From assembly GCA_022376515.1 (NCBI GenBank), contig WTXI01000305.1, positions 1 through 42,297 on the forward strand: 42,297 bases of DNA, written 5' to 3'. This document shows positions 21,835 to 32,567 of the stretch, one piece after another. This DNA comes from Lactifluus volemus (taxonomy: Eukaryota; Basidiomycota; Agaricomycetes; Russulales; Russulaceae). The position numbers were made by a program, and so were the translations under genes. The notes beneath the pieces are model-generated. The model searched no databases. It was not told where the DNA came from and saw nothing but the letters and a program-made list of their open reading frames with translations. The stretch's first letter is position 1, and each line of letters starts with the position of its first letter.

Positions 21835-24189
21835 TCATAGCGCGTCGGGTTTAGCGCGTTTACCCGATCGCTCTCCTCCAAGGTAGGGATCTAGATGAAT
21901 CCGCCGCCGCTTGCCCTTGGCGACACCGATGCTCCGTTGCGTTAGCCCATGTTCCTCGGGCAACCGCTTGCGCTTTGACGCCCGTTTGACACCCATCCGC
22001 TCAGCCGTTTCCGGCCAGGAGTGCTGATTGGGTGCAATTACATCTTTATGAGGTAATGATGCGCTAGCGCCTTCCGTTGATGCGATTGCCGCTGTCAGGC
22101 TATATTTGGCTGAGCGGACGGCCTCCATGACAGCGTGAGAAGGCGTCATTTGATCAATGAGCGCCGTAATGTCCTGTTTGAGAGCTTGTAGGCTCTCCTC
22201 TGGTCTGACAATGCATTGAGGGACGCCTTGTGTCTGTGAGGGACCCGGGGATGCGGCGAGACTGAACTTCTCTGCAAATAGATGTGGGAAATGCAGATAG
22301 ATCGCACCAATGTGTTTGCAGAACTGAGCTCTGGGAAAATCTGCACAATCACAAGTGGCACGATTTAGATCTACCGCGTAATAAGAGCCAGGCCGGGATT
22401 GGGAAGCGACATGAAATTGCGTAAGGTCGAACTGTTGAATTGAATCGGCAGATATGCCCCTGGCGGTTTTGAGTATTTGCTGCCGCCGCCGCCCTGCAAG
22501 GTCCGGCCCCGCTAGTCCGACATTTTGAAGCGCATGTCGTTCCTGATAATCCGGGACCATCTGCTGAACTAGTGTGTGCATGACATGATCGATCCGGCGA
22601 TTTCGCATGCCATCTAGCCAATCAGATTTTAACTTATGATGAAATCTAGAATAAGTTAGTTTTATCTTATCGGAACAGAAACCAATTACATACGCTTCAA
22701 TCAACATATTAGTTTCACCCTCCTCAAAGATAGATCTGCCTTTTCGTGCAGCTATTGACCATTGATGGACTATTGGTATCCATGATTGTTTCAAATAGAC
22801 AACAAATGAGGCAGGGGTGGACGGATCATCGAGGATCTCATCCTTGATCTGATCAAACTCGGCCCAACTATCTGTTTTCACCCATTTCTTGATCTTTTCC
22901 CACAGTGCCGGATGTTTACTAGTGGAAAAGTGGGCTACCATCGCGTGTAGCACGTGCCATGTGCACAGAAAGATCCGGCTCTGCGGATACACTTCCTCGA
23001 TTGCTGCCATCTGTGCTTGATCCCGATCTGTCATGATAATTGATGGCCGGACTGCTGGACTCCCATCCTTTACCCAACTGATAAAGAATGAGATCGTATC
23101 CGTGGTTGCATTAGATGTAAGCATCCAAGCAACAGGCACGCCTATTCAGTAAGATAAGCGATTGATCAAGATCGCTGATTAGATCACTCACCACGTCCCC
23201 AATGATCGCGCGTGATGATTGTAAATAGGAGGAGATCTTGATATTGAGTGGTATTATGTGTTGCATCAATACCAATAAATCCACCACCAAGGCGCCGGAA
23301 TGCGTCCATTTGAAAGCTAGTTTGAAAGCAGAGCACAAAGGCATCTTGTCGCAATCTCGAATCGGGGGTGGTAGATCTAGCCTATCTTTGTAAAATGTAT
23401 ACACGCCATCTGCTTTGAATCTGTCAACCCAGAGTCTAGTCGAGATCGCATCTTCCGGATGCAGGCATATATATTCTTGTTGAAGTAATCGCGATATCCG
23501 GTTGACATCCTCTAGCGTGGCATATCTATCCCGGCTACCTTCAGGTGCCTCATTCTTGATAATGCGTACCTAAACTGAATGTATTAGATCAGGCACATAA
23601 ATTGATTAAATAGTTACTTACGATCTCCCTTCGATGTACTTTCTGCTCTAGCAAGCCTCTGATTCGTTCCCGTGAAGCCGATGAGATCTGGATGAATGGG
23701 ATATTTGATGAGCCAACTCCGTGGTCATGATCCCCTTCATATCGCCCACGGACAATTGGTGTGTGGGGATAACACTTGATCACGATCTTGCACGGGCAAC
23801 CAGTCTTCTTAGATCTAATTTCCTGCCGATCAGGGCACTTCTTTTGGTAAGTGCCTTTCCCCCCTGTCCGTTGACGTGAGCACACAAAACGGCGCCTAAG
23901 GGTCCATAACCCATCTCCTCGCACAACTCGGGCGGCAACAATTCAATTGAGTAAGCGAGTTCTTCGCCCGGCGCCATACTTCAAATTCGGCCATATTGGG
24001 CCAGTGCTCTGGGAAGGAGCCGCTCTCGCAGTCATAATTGAAGCTTCCAGGCTTTCGGGAAGTTGCCGGGCTGTCAGTGCGGAGGTCGTCCAAGCGGAGC
24101 ACAACGCTAGCAGGTGGGCCATGCGGCCCGGGTGTCATTTCCGAGGTGGGCGACATGACATTCAATTGAAATGGAGGTAAGGCTGTCAT
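21835..24189 (-). pseudogene. MULE transposase, left copy (frameshifted)
   Basis: The model reads from ATG 24189 to exon end 23622, intron 23621-23570 (52 bp), exon 23569-23192, intron 23191-23142 (50 bp), exon 23141-21835. In order: a polar N-terminus; a WRKY/GCM1- or FAR1-type zinc finger (RRRFVCSRQ, KKCPDR, CPCKIVIKC, ending DHDH); the MULE DDE domain with GFIGIDATHNTT and SIIMTDRDQAQ carrying catalytic Asp candidates; a SWIM finger CDCADFPRAQFCKH; and a basic nuclear-type tail (KRKRLPEE, KGKRRR). Two single-base losses relative to the right copy or its inferred ancestor (about 23965-23970 and 23939-23943) break the frame before the zinc finger. It would bind MULE ends and cut DNA if intact. 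Confidence 0.85.
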
Positions 24190-24240
24190 TTCAGCAGGGA
24201 GAGCAGGGCACTAGGGGGCAAGATGAGGGTGCGGGAAACA

Positions 24241-24480
24241 GTTTTTGAAACTTGACTCCCAAGTGACACACCCGTTCGGAATGTAGATTAGTCATGTATT
24301 ACTCATCAATGCGGAGAACGAAATTTAATAAAATCAAAAGTACAACTGTTTATTGTTTTTGTATTGTTTTTGTTTACTGTGGAGTAATAATAATTAATTA
24401 TTAATTAAATGCGTGCAGATGTGGACTGTGGCCGGAGCGCGTCCAAGGGGGAGGGAGCGCGTTCACGCGTTCACCAACCG
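24241..24480. promoter_or_regulatory. Unique centre of the palindrome; likely shared divergent promoter
   Basis: This 240-bp stretch is the only part of the MULE not duplicated in inverted form. The two transposase genes start 51-52 bp outside its borders and diverge. It contains an AT-rich core (TAATAATAATTAATTATTAA near 24386-24405) and a GC-rich right side. A promoter role is inferred from position only. Confidence 0.45.
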
Positions 24481-25075
24481 TGTTTCCCGCACCCTCATCT
24501 TGCCCCCTAGTGCCCTGCTCTCCCTGCTGAAATGACAGCCTTACCTCCATTTCAATTGAATGTCATGTCGCCCACCTCGGAAATGACACCCGGGCCGCAT
24601 GGCCCACCTGCTAGCGTTGTGCTCCGCTTGGACGACCTCCGCACTGACAGCCCGGCAACTTCCCGAAAGCCTGGAAGCTTCAATTATGACTGCGAGAGCG
24701 GCTCCTTCCCAGAGCACTGGCCCAATATGGCCGAATTTGAAGTATGGCGCCGGCGGAAGAACTCGCTTACTCAATTGAATTTGTTGCCGCCCGAGTTGTG
24801 CGAGGAGATGGGTTATGGACCCTTAGGCGCCGTTTTGTGTGCTCACGTCAACGGACAGGGGGGAAAGGCACTTACCAAAAGAAGTGCCCTGATCGGCAGG
24901 AAATTAGATCTAAGAAGACTGGTTGCCCGTGCAAGATCGTGATCAAGTGTTATCCCCACACACCAATTGTCCGTGGGCGATATGAAGGGGATCATGACCA
25001 CGGAGTTGGCTCATCAAATATCCCATTCATCCGGATCTCATCGGCTTCACGGGAACGAATCAGAGGCTTGCTAGA

Positions 25076-25570
25076 TGTAAGGCGGCCAAATGCTCCGAGG
25101 GCTGATGTCGCATCTCGCGTCAAATGACACAGCCGGCCCCGGGCCGGCCCGCCTAGATAACAGGCAATTAAGCAACGCTGCGACATTCTGCAGCGTTGCA
25201 CATTGATCCCAGCAGTGCACCCAATGGGGCGGCCTGCAATAAATAAATTAAATGCCCTAGATTTCTGAGACGCGTGAAACCGCGCGATCAAAGGAAAAAT
25301 CACAAGAAAATGCGATATGAAACAATCAGGAAGATTGAAACAGATCGGACTAAGATTACTATAGATCTAGGGTACTAAAGCATGTATTTAATTTGCCTAC
25401 CTTCCCTGGTGGAAGGTAGACTTACCTTTCTACGAAGCATTCGCAATAACTGCAGCATCAGCCGGTTTTGTTGCGTGGTGCCCTTGAAAGGTTTTAAAGT
25501 CCAATTCATGTAATCTACTCTCCTACAGACTTCTAAACGCTCGAGATTACTCGCGTGAAGAAGTCTTACA
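25076..25570 (+). repeat. 5' LTR (495 bp)
   Basis: TG...CA ends. The first ~345 bp is nearly identical to the 3' LTR, but the last ~150 bp aligns with much divergence. It contains the short palindrome GGCCCCGGGCC and a hairpin CTACCTTCC...GGAAGGTAG. Confidence 0.88.
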
Positions 25571-26402
25571 CTGTTTTGACGGCCTGTTTGGACTTTACAA
25601 TGCCCGAGACTGCTCGCATTGGGAAGACCTACTCTTATGACCTTATGACCTTATGTCCCACATGTCCTCCGGACATACCTGGTGCTGCAATGCACACCTA
25701 CGCAGTATTGCCCATGAGCCACACGCCTATGCTATGTGCGCCTCATGGGCACTTCAGTACCTTGGGCACATGACGCGCCATCTCTTGATTGCGCCTCATG
25801 GGCACTTCACTACTTTGGGCACACCTTGAGTGATGTGCGATTTCTCACTAGTGCAGAGCGCGAGCGCAATGCAACCATCATTGGCAGTCTCCTCTGAGAG
25901 CGAGACTCACTCCCGCGGTACACGCCGCACTACGTGAGCAGCTGGACACTCAGACTACAATGCTTGAGATGCCCACCGCCCAGAAAGAACTAGCGCAACA
26001 CGCGCTTGACAAAAACACGCCCGGTTCTTTGAATTAACCGAGCATATGTCCTACTCTAAGGGGACCGCCCACGCAAAGTGCCTAGGCGGGACCCCTTGCC
26101 CTGCACGTCTGTGCACACACAATCAGAACCATCTGCAGATGGGGAGCACACAGCCATTGCCGGGCGCAGAACCAGAGACAAAATTCCCCAATAGGCCTGG
26201 TCTTAGGGGGGAGGGATGGTGTGTTGATCTCACCTGAAAAAGTTCCGCGTTCTCAGCCAGAAATAAATGCATTATTCAATGCACCTGATAAGAAGCTCAT
26301 CGGAGAATACATAGAGCGCACCCGCTTCACTCCGCCAGAATTGCGCGGTGCTCTGCATAGCCACACTCTAGAGGGCTGCCGTGCAGGCGGACGCTCTTCC
26401 CA

Positions 26403-27005
26403 ATTGCTGCCCTGAAACCTGAAAAAGTTCCGCGCAATGCATATCCTCCACATCAGTACGCGTCAAGTGTAAACTACGCTGCACCTCCCTATGAGTTCGC
26501 CGCCTACCCCATCGTCTCAGATAGCGTATGCCAGGGTGGGCAATACGGAACCCAACCCTCTCAACAAACCTCTCAATCGACCCATTGCGACTACCCTACT
26601 TCGGATGCTCCTTCTTTCCACCCATCTCTCTATGGTCCCATGGGGTACTTTGGCCCTGATGGCCGACGCAACTCACCACCTGGCACCCAACATCAGCCGG
26701 GCTTGATTTTGGGCGTGCGATTTGACGATATGTTTGGTGACTATTATGACCAGTTCACCCAACATCCAATGCCGTCGATTCCTCCATCCCCCACCTCCTC
26801 TGAACTTGGGAATGCACTTATGGAGATCACCTCGCCAGAGCCCCAAGCCATCAGTCGTTCCTCTATCGCCCTCCCTACTCTTCCCACTGGCTGCGCGAGA
26901 AACACATCGCAGATGCGCACCCCCAATACATTTATATCCCCCTGGTCGGATCCCAGAACGCCCACATTGAGTGCAACCGTGCCACACTGGCATTTCTACC
27001 CCTGA
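26403..27005 (+). CDS. Gag-like or unrecognised Pro/Ser-rich ORF fragment in the LTR element
   Basis: A frame open from 26361 to the stop at 27003-27005 encodes about 200 residues rich in Pro, Ser, Gln and Tyr, including YGPMGYFGPDGRRNSPPG and FGDYYDQFTQHP. An overlapping frame just upstream (26221-26415) shares the repeated PEKVPR motif and encodes a plausible helix (DKKLIGEYIERTRF), so a frameshift or splice may join them. No zinc knuckle, protease or reverse transcriptase is visible. Identity as gag is only a guess from position inside the element. Confidence 0.35.
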   Translation: MAALKPEKVPRNAYPPHQYASSVNYAAPPYEFAAYPIVSDSVCQGGQYGTQPSQQTSQSTHCDYPTSDAPSFHPSLYGPMGYFGPDGRRNSPPGTQHQPGLILGVRFDDMFGDYYDQFTQHPMPSIPPSPTSSELGNALMEITSPEPQAISRSSIALPTLPTGCARNTSQMRTPNTFISPWSDPRTPTLSATVPHWHFYP

Positions 27006-27172
27006 GCATCCCATTCGCAATGGTCCACTCCGGATCAACCTCATGAGCACAACCGCGGCACTAAGAGTGCCGCAAAGGATGCGCCACCTGGCATTCCTAC
27101 CCCTGAGCATCAAGGGGAGCACCATTCCCATGGCCCACTCCGGACCAACCTTATGAGCGCAGCCGTGGCATC
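26983..27172. repeat. Imperfect tandem duplication inside the LTR element
   Basis: Two adjacent segments share GTGCCACACTGGCATT/GCGCCACCTGGCATT, CTACCCCTGAGCATC, CCCACTCCGGA and ACCAACCTTATGAGC-type words, about 100 bp apart. A similar 53-bp duplication lies at 25741-25846 (CCTCATGGGCACTTCA). Confidence 0.6.
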
Positions 27173-27387
27173 ACTAAAGATGGGCCCGGACAAGATCATC
27201 TAGGGACCCCTGAAGTGTGATCTCATCGGCTCTGCATTTGCGCCAGGGCCCCCACTTCAATCACATAGTCTCAGCCGCGTCTTGAACGCACAATCAATTC
27301 GCTCCGAGGTGTTACCATCGGCGCAACTAACAAATCCATCACCCTTAATCTCAATTCAACCCCTGAGTTCGTTCTTGTGGGGGAGGG

Positions 27388-27893
27388 TGTAAGGCGGCCA
27401 AATGCTCCGAGGGCTGATGTCGCATCTCGCGTCAAATGACACAGCCGGCCCCGGGCCGGCCCGCCTAGATAACAGGCAATTAAGCAACGCTGCGACATTC
27501 TGCAGCGTTGCACATTGATCCCAGCAGTGCACCCCAATGGGGCGGCCTGCAATAAATAAATTAAATGCCCTAGATTTCTGAGACGCGTGAAAACCGCGCG
27601 ATCAAAGGAAAAATCACAGAAAATGCGATATGAAACAATCAGGAAGATTGAAACAGATCGGACTAAGATTACTATAGATCTAGGGTACTAAAGCATGTAT
27701 TTAATTTGCCTACCTTCCCTGGTGGAAGGTAGACTTACTACTCCTACATAGCACTGACAATAAACCGCAGATTCAGCTGGTTCTGTTGTTGTGTGCCTTT
27801 GGAGAAGTTTTAAAGTCAAAAATCTCATTCATAATCTAATCTACAACAGGACTTTGTAACGCTAGAGACTACTCGCGGTACCAAAGTCTTACA
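27388..27893 (+). repeat. 3' LTR (506 bp)
   Basis: Same TG...CA ends as the 5' LTR and preceded by a polypurine tract. Near identity to the 5' LTR stops at about 27737, after the hairpin GGTGGAAGGTAGACTTAC. Confidence 0.88.
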
Positions 27894-29798
27894 CTAGAGC
27901 AGAAAGTACATCGAAGGGAGATCGTAAGTAACTATTTAATTAATTTATGTGCCTGATCTAATACATTCAGTTTAGGTACGCATTATCAAGAATGAGGCAC
28001 CTGAAGGTAGCCGGGATAGATATGCCACGCTAGAGGATGTCAACCGGATATCGCGATTACTTCAACAAGAATATATATGCCTGCATCCGGAAGATGCGAT
28101 CTCGACTAGACTCTGGGTTGACAGATTCAAAGCAGATGGCGTGTATACATTTTACAAAGATAGGCTAGATCTACCACCCCCCGATTCGAGATTGCGACAA
28201 GATGCCTTTGTGCTCTGCTTTCAAACTAGCTTTCAAATGGACGCATTCCGGCGCCTTGGTGGTGGATTTATTGGTATTGATGCAACACATAATACCACTC
28301 AATATCAAGATCTCCTCCTATTTACAATCATCACGCGCGATCATTGGGGACGTGGTGAGTGATCTAATCAGCGATCTTGATCAATCGCTTATCTTACTGA
28401 ATAGGCGTGCCTGTTGCTTGGATGCTTACATCTAATGCAACCACGGATACGATCTCATTCTTTATCAGTTGGGTAAAGGATGGGAGTCCAGCAGTCCAGC
28501 CATCAATTATCATGACAGATCGGGATCAAGCACAGATGGCAGCAATCGAGGAAGTGTATCCGCAGAGCCGGATCTTTCTGTGCACATGGCACGTGCTACA
28601 CGCGATGGTAGCCCACTTTTCCACTAGTAAACATCCGGCACTGTGGGAAAAGATCAAGAAATGGGTGAAAACAGATAGTTGGGCCGAGTTTGATCAGATC
28701 AAGGACGAGATCCTCGATGATCCGTCCACCCCTGCCTCATTTGTTGTCTATTTGAAACAATCATGGATACCAATAGTCCATCAATGGTCAATAGCTGCAC
28801 GAAAAGGCAGATCTATCTTTGAGGAGGGTGAAACTAATATGTTGATTGAAGCGTATGTAATTGGTTTCTGTTCCGATAAGATAAAACTAACTTATTCTAG
28901 ATTTCATCATAAGTTAAAATCTGATTGGCTAGATGGCATGCGAAATCGCCGGATCGATCATGTCATGCACACACTAGTTCAGCAGATGGTCCCGGATTAT
29001 CAGGAACGACATGCGCTTCAAAATGTCGGACTAGCGGGGCCGGACCTTGCAGGGCGGCGGCGGCAGGAAATACTCAAAACCGCCAGGGGCATATCTGCCG
29101 ATTCAATTCAACAGTTCGACCTTACGCAATTTCATGTCGCTTCCCAATCCCGGCCTGGCTCTTATTATGTGGTAGATCTAAATCGTGCCACTTGTGATTG
29201 TGCAGATTTTCCCAGAGCTCAGTTCTGCAAACACATTGGTGCGATCTATCTGCATTTCCCACATCTATTTGCAGAGAAGTTCAGTCTCGCCGCATCCCCG
29301 GGTCCCTCACAGACACAAGGCGTCCCTCAACGCATTGTCAGACCAGAGGAGAGCCTACAAGCTCTCAAACAGGACATTACGGCGCTCATTGATCAAATGA
29401 CACCTTCTCACGCTGTCATGGAGGCCGTCCGCTCAGCCAAATATAGCCTGACAGCGGCAATCGCATCAACGGAAGGCGCTAGCGCATCATTACCTCATAA
29501 AGATGTAATTGCACCCAATCAGCACTCCTGGCCGGAAACGGCTGAGCGGATGGGTGTCAAACGGGCGTCAAAGCGCAAGCGGTTGCCCGAGGAACATGGG
29601 CTAACGCAACGGAGCATCGGTGTCGCCAAGGGCAAGCGGCGGTGGATTCATCTAGATCCCTACCTTGGAGGAGAGCGATCGGGTAAACGCGCTAAACCCG
29701 ACGCGCTATGAGCGTGCCCGGGCACTTGCAGCATACCAGGACCCTGCCCACATCCCCCCAAAGTGTTCCCCCCTACACTCACACTGATTATTAGATTA

Positions 29799-31408
29799 CA
29801 GTGACTCCAAAAACCCTTTCAATGTTTGCCCAAATTGTGGCATATGATGTGTGACACATCAAGGGGTGGGAATGTCGCCTAGCTATTGCTGAGACAAAAA
29901 TAGTAATGGTTCCTGGCTACAAATGCGTTCCTAGATCATATGATTCGGATAAGATCCTATGAAGATATGATCGATCTAAAATGGCGGTATCATTGAAAGG
30001 GTTTTTTCACTTTTAGATTAAAAGCTAAGATCTCAGTCAAATCAAAGGGTAATGGCCATTGTTGATTGAACAAACAAAGCAACACAAATAAATATCATGT
30101 CTGAGTTTAAAAAAGTTCACACACTTCTTGACTTTCAACCACCACCATGGTCAGATCTCTTACTCTTACCAAACAGGCCACAATCCTTTCTCTACTTAAT
30201 GCTGGTCATTCTGGTGAAGACATCTCCCAGAGAACTGGTGTTAGCTGCTCTACCATCTCCAGACTTCGCTCCAAAAGGTGTTCTACACTTCCAAAGTCCA
30301 TTGGAGGTCGTCCATCCAAGCTTTCCCCTGCCAACATTCATTATGCTCAGCATCTCATCACCTCTGGCAAGGCAGAGAATGCTGTCCAGGTTACCCAAAC
30401 CCTCTCTAATATCATAAACCAACCTCTCTCCCCCAACACAGTCCGCCAGCACTTGAAAAAGTCTGGTATGAAGGCAGTAGCAAAGTCCAAACGACCCTTT
30501 CTTTTGGCCAAGCATCGCAAAGCTCACTTAGACTATGCTTATATCCACAGGGACTGGACTGTGGAGGACTGGAAGAAGGTTGTATGGTCTGATGAGACTA
30601 AAATCAATCGCTTAGGGTCAGATGGGTGCAAATGGGTGTGGAAAAGGCCAGGAGAGAGGCTGAATGATAGGCTGGTAGAGGGAACCCTCAAGTTTGGAGG
30701 TGGTTCACTGATGATGTGGGGATGTATGACTTGGCAGGGAGTTGGCTATGCTGCTAAGATTGATGGTAGGATGGATGGGGAACTATACCTTCAGATTTTG
30801 AAGGATGACCTGCTGAATACCCTGCAGTATTATGGTCTCAATCCTCCTGACATCATCTTTCAGCAAGACAATGACCGCAAGCACACCTGCAAACTAGTGA
30901 GTGGCTGGCTGAAGGAGCAGGATTTTGAGACCATGGTGTGGCCTGCACAGTCCCCTGACCTAAACCCCATTGAACATCTGTGGGGTTATCTGAAAAGGAA
31001 GCTTGCAGAGCATGAACACCCTCCTAATGGGATTCATCAGTTATGGGAGAGGGTTCAGGTGGATTGGGAGAGGATAACTGCTGAGGAGTGTCAAAAGTTA
31101 ATTGAGAGCATGCCTAGAAGAGTTCAGGCAGTGCTTAGAGCAAAAGGAGGCTATACCAAGTACTAATAATACCTAAATACCCTCATTAACCCAAAAGTGA
31201 AAAAACCCTTCCAATGATACCACCATTTTAGATCACTCATATCTTTATAGGATCTTATCTGAATCATATGATCTAGGAACACATTTGTAGCCAGGAACCA
31301 TTACTATTTTTGTCTTAGCAATAGCTAGGCAACATTCCCACCCCTTGATGTGTCACACATCATATGCCACAATTTGGGCAAACATTGAAAGGGTTTTTGG
31401 AGTCACTG
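29799..31408 (+). mobile_element. Tc1/mariner element with long inverted repeats
   Basis: The ends are CAGTGACTCCAAAAACCC and its complement, flanked by TA (29797-29798 and 31409-31410). Inverted repeats extend about 220 bp each and differ at a handful of positions. In the left MULE arm the site is intact (GATAATTAAATAATC region near 21740-21765), confirming insertion at a TA. The element carries one intronless transposase. It disrupts only the outer noncoding part of the MULE arm. Confidence 0.93.
30147..31166 (+). CDS. Tc1/mariner transposase (DD34D/E type, DD34E)
   Basis: A 339-residue uninterrupted frame. The N-terminal half has paired helix-turn-helix character (ILSLLNAGHSGEDISQRTGV, then TISRL) with a GRPSKLS linker resembling the GRPR hook between the two DNA-binding subdomains. 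The catalytic domain shows D149 (VVWSDETKINR), D241 (FQQDNDRKHT) and E276 (SPDLNPIEHLWG). There are 34 residues between the second Asp and the Glu, as in Tc1-like enzymes. The usual Pro in DNDPKHT is Arg here. The length is typical of the family. The protein would bind the inverted repeats and move the element by cut-and-paste in the nucleus. The ORF contains only seven CpG in 1020 bp, far fewer than its neighbours. Confidence 0.93.
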   Translation: MVRSLTLTKQATILSLLNAGHSGEDISQRTGVSCSTISRLRSKRCSTLPKSIGGRPSKLSPANIHYAQHLITSGKAENAVQVTQTLSNIINQPLSPNTVRQHLKKSGMKAVAKSKRPFLLAKHRKAHLDYAYIHRDWTVEDWKKVVWSDETKINRLGSDGCKWVWKRPGERLNDRLVEGTLKFGGGSLMMWGCMTWQGVGYAAKIDGRMDGELYLQILKDDLLNTLQYYGLNPPDIIFQQDNDRKHTCKLVSGWLKEQDFETMVWPAQSPDLNPIEHLWGYLKRKLAEHEHPPNGIHQLWERVQVDWERITAEECQKLIESMPRRVQAVLRAKGGYTKY

Positions 31409-32372
31409 TATCATGGTTGTCATTTTGTACATAGTTTAGAATATTCCCCCTCAATTCAAGTCGCCTGTATATTATTTGTGCATATCAATACATCCCTCCA
31501 AATACATTGTGTGCATTCATATACTTGGCCTGTCCTAGATGGGGTGTTAAGGTTCCAAGTGGGACCTTTGTACGAAGTGTACGTTCGTTCGTGAAGTCAA
31601 GAACTAGACTTGCAAGATGTGCAAGTCAAGATCAAAGGTTCGATAAAGACGAGACTTAGTAAACGACTAAGTCAAGAGCGTTTCAGAGGTCAAGGGCTTT
31701 GGGCTTAGGGATAAGACCAAAGTGTCAAAGAAGTCGAAGAGCGTGATGTCAAGAGGGTTCTCTCAGGTCTGATGCTTCTAAGCAAGCAAGGTTCTAATAG
31801 ATAGAAGACTTGGATTGCGAAACAAAACTGAGACTTAAGGTCTCTAGGGCAGAAAGTACAGGGTTTATATATGGAAAGAACACGGCTATGTACACAGCCA
31901 TAGGGGCTGTGACCTTCGTACAGCTTTCAGGGTTTGAAACATGTTTCAGGAATCAGCGAGTCATCCTGTACATGTGGCTGTTGCTTGAGGCTGTACGGTG
32001 CTGTGTGAGGCTGTATCGTGAGAGAAATAAGTAAGCGATCTGAAACAAAGCGATCGGTAGTCCGTTCACATAAGCAAGGAGTCAGCAGAAATTACCTTGC
32101 TTGCAAGGTATCTATGCAGGCGTAATCACGCCTGCTGCTTACAGTTGTTGGTAATCAATTTACATAATGTTTTTGCCTTTTTTAGCCACCGGATGACCCT
32201 TCTCGCTATTTCCGGTTTTTCTTGTGACAGTTATCCTGCCTTTTCCTGTTTGTTCCGTGCAAAAAAAAACATATGTGGTGGCCTTAACGAGTATGTTTTG
32301 TGACGTGTTACTGTCACTCTAGTATGTTTTTCCTCTGTGAACATAAGTCTCATATGTTTTTTCCATAGACAC

Positions 32373-32396
32373 GGCGTGACCCGTCAGGGTCACGCC
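32373..32396. repeat. Palindromic motif copy c
   Basis: GGCGTGACCC-GTCA-GGGTCACGCC then CACTGTTGCAATAC, 247 bp from the 5' end of the right Helitron, the same offset as copy b in the left one. Similarity between the Helitrons ends just after it. Confidence 0.85.
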
Positions 32397-32397
32397 C

Positions 32398-32567
32398 ACT
32401 GTTGCAATACGACCGCTGCATGCTTTTCATGAAGTCTCTCTATGTTTTGTCCGTCCAGGGCCTCTTTTCTGTTGCAATATGGTCTGCTGCGTGCTTTTCA
32501 CTGTTGCAATACGACCAATGCGTGCTTTTCATGAAGTCTCTCTATGTTTTGTCTAGGGCCTCTTTTT
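32398..32567. repeat. Direct repeat in the right Helitron
   Basis: A ~70-bp segment (ACTGTTGCAATACGACC, then GTGCTTTTCATGAAGTC, TCTCTATGTTTTGTC, AGGGCCTCTTTT) occurs twice, starting at 32398 and 32499. Confidence 0.8.

Larger units (their letters stand above)
25076..27893 (+). mobile_element. Small non-autonomous LTR retrotransposon
   Basis: Two direct terminal repeats start TGTAAGGCGG and end GTCTTACA (25076-25570 and 27388-27893), flanked by a 5-bp duplication CTAGA (25071-25075 and 27894-27898). The left MULE arm has the uninterrupted sequence with a single CTAGA. A polypurine tract GGGGGAGGG (27379-27387) abuts the 3' LTR. The internal region is only 1817 bp and contains no reverse transcriptase or integrase, so the element depends on another for movement. 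No convincing tRNA primer site was seen after the 5' LTR. Orientation is set by the polypurine tract. Confidence 0.88.
24532..29711 (+). pseudogene. MULE transposase, right copy (frameshifted and interrupted)
   Basis: Same gene as the left copy. Coding segments: 24532-25075, broken by an LTR element, then 27899-27923, intron 27924-27975, 27976-28354, intron 28355-28404, 28405-29711. The zinc finger, GIDATHNTT, IIMTDRDQAQ, SWIM finger (CDCADFPRAQFCKH) and basic tail are all present. Besides the 2.8-kb insertion after RIRGLL, one base appears missing at about 24751-24756 (GCCGGCGGAAG versus GCCGGGCGAAG in the left copy), shifting the N-terminal leader out of frame with the zinc finger. It differs from the left copy at about five residues in the last 434. 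The lesions are not shared, so both copies probably decayed separately after the palindrome formed. Confidence 0.85.
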
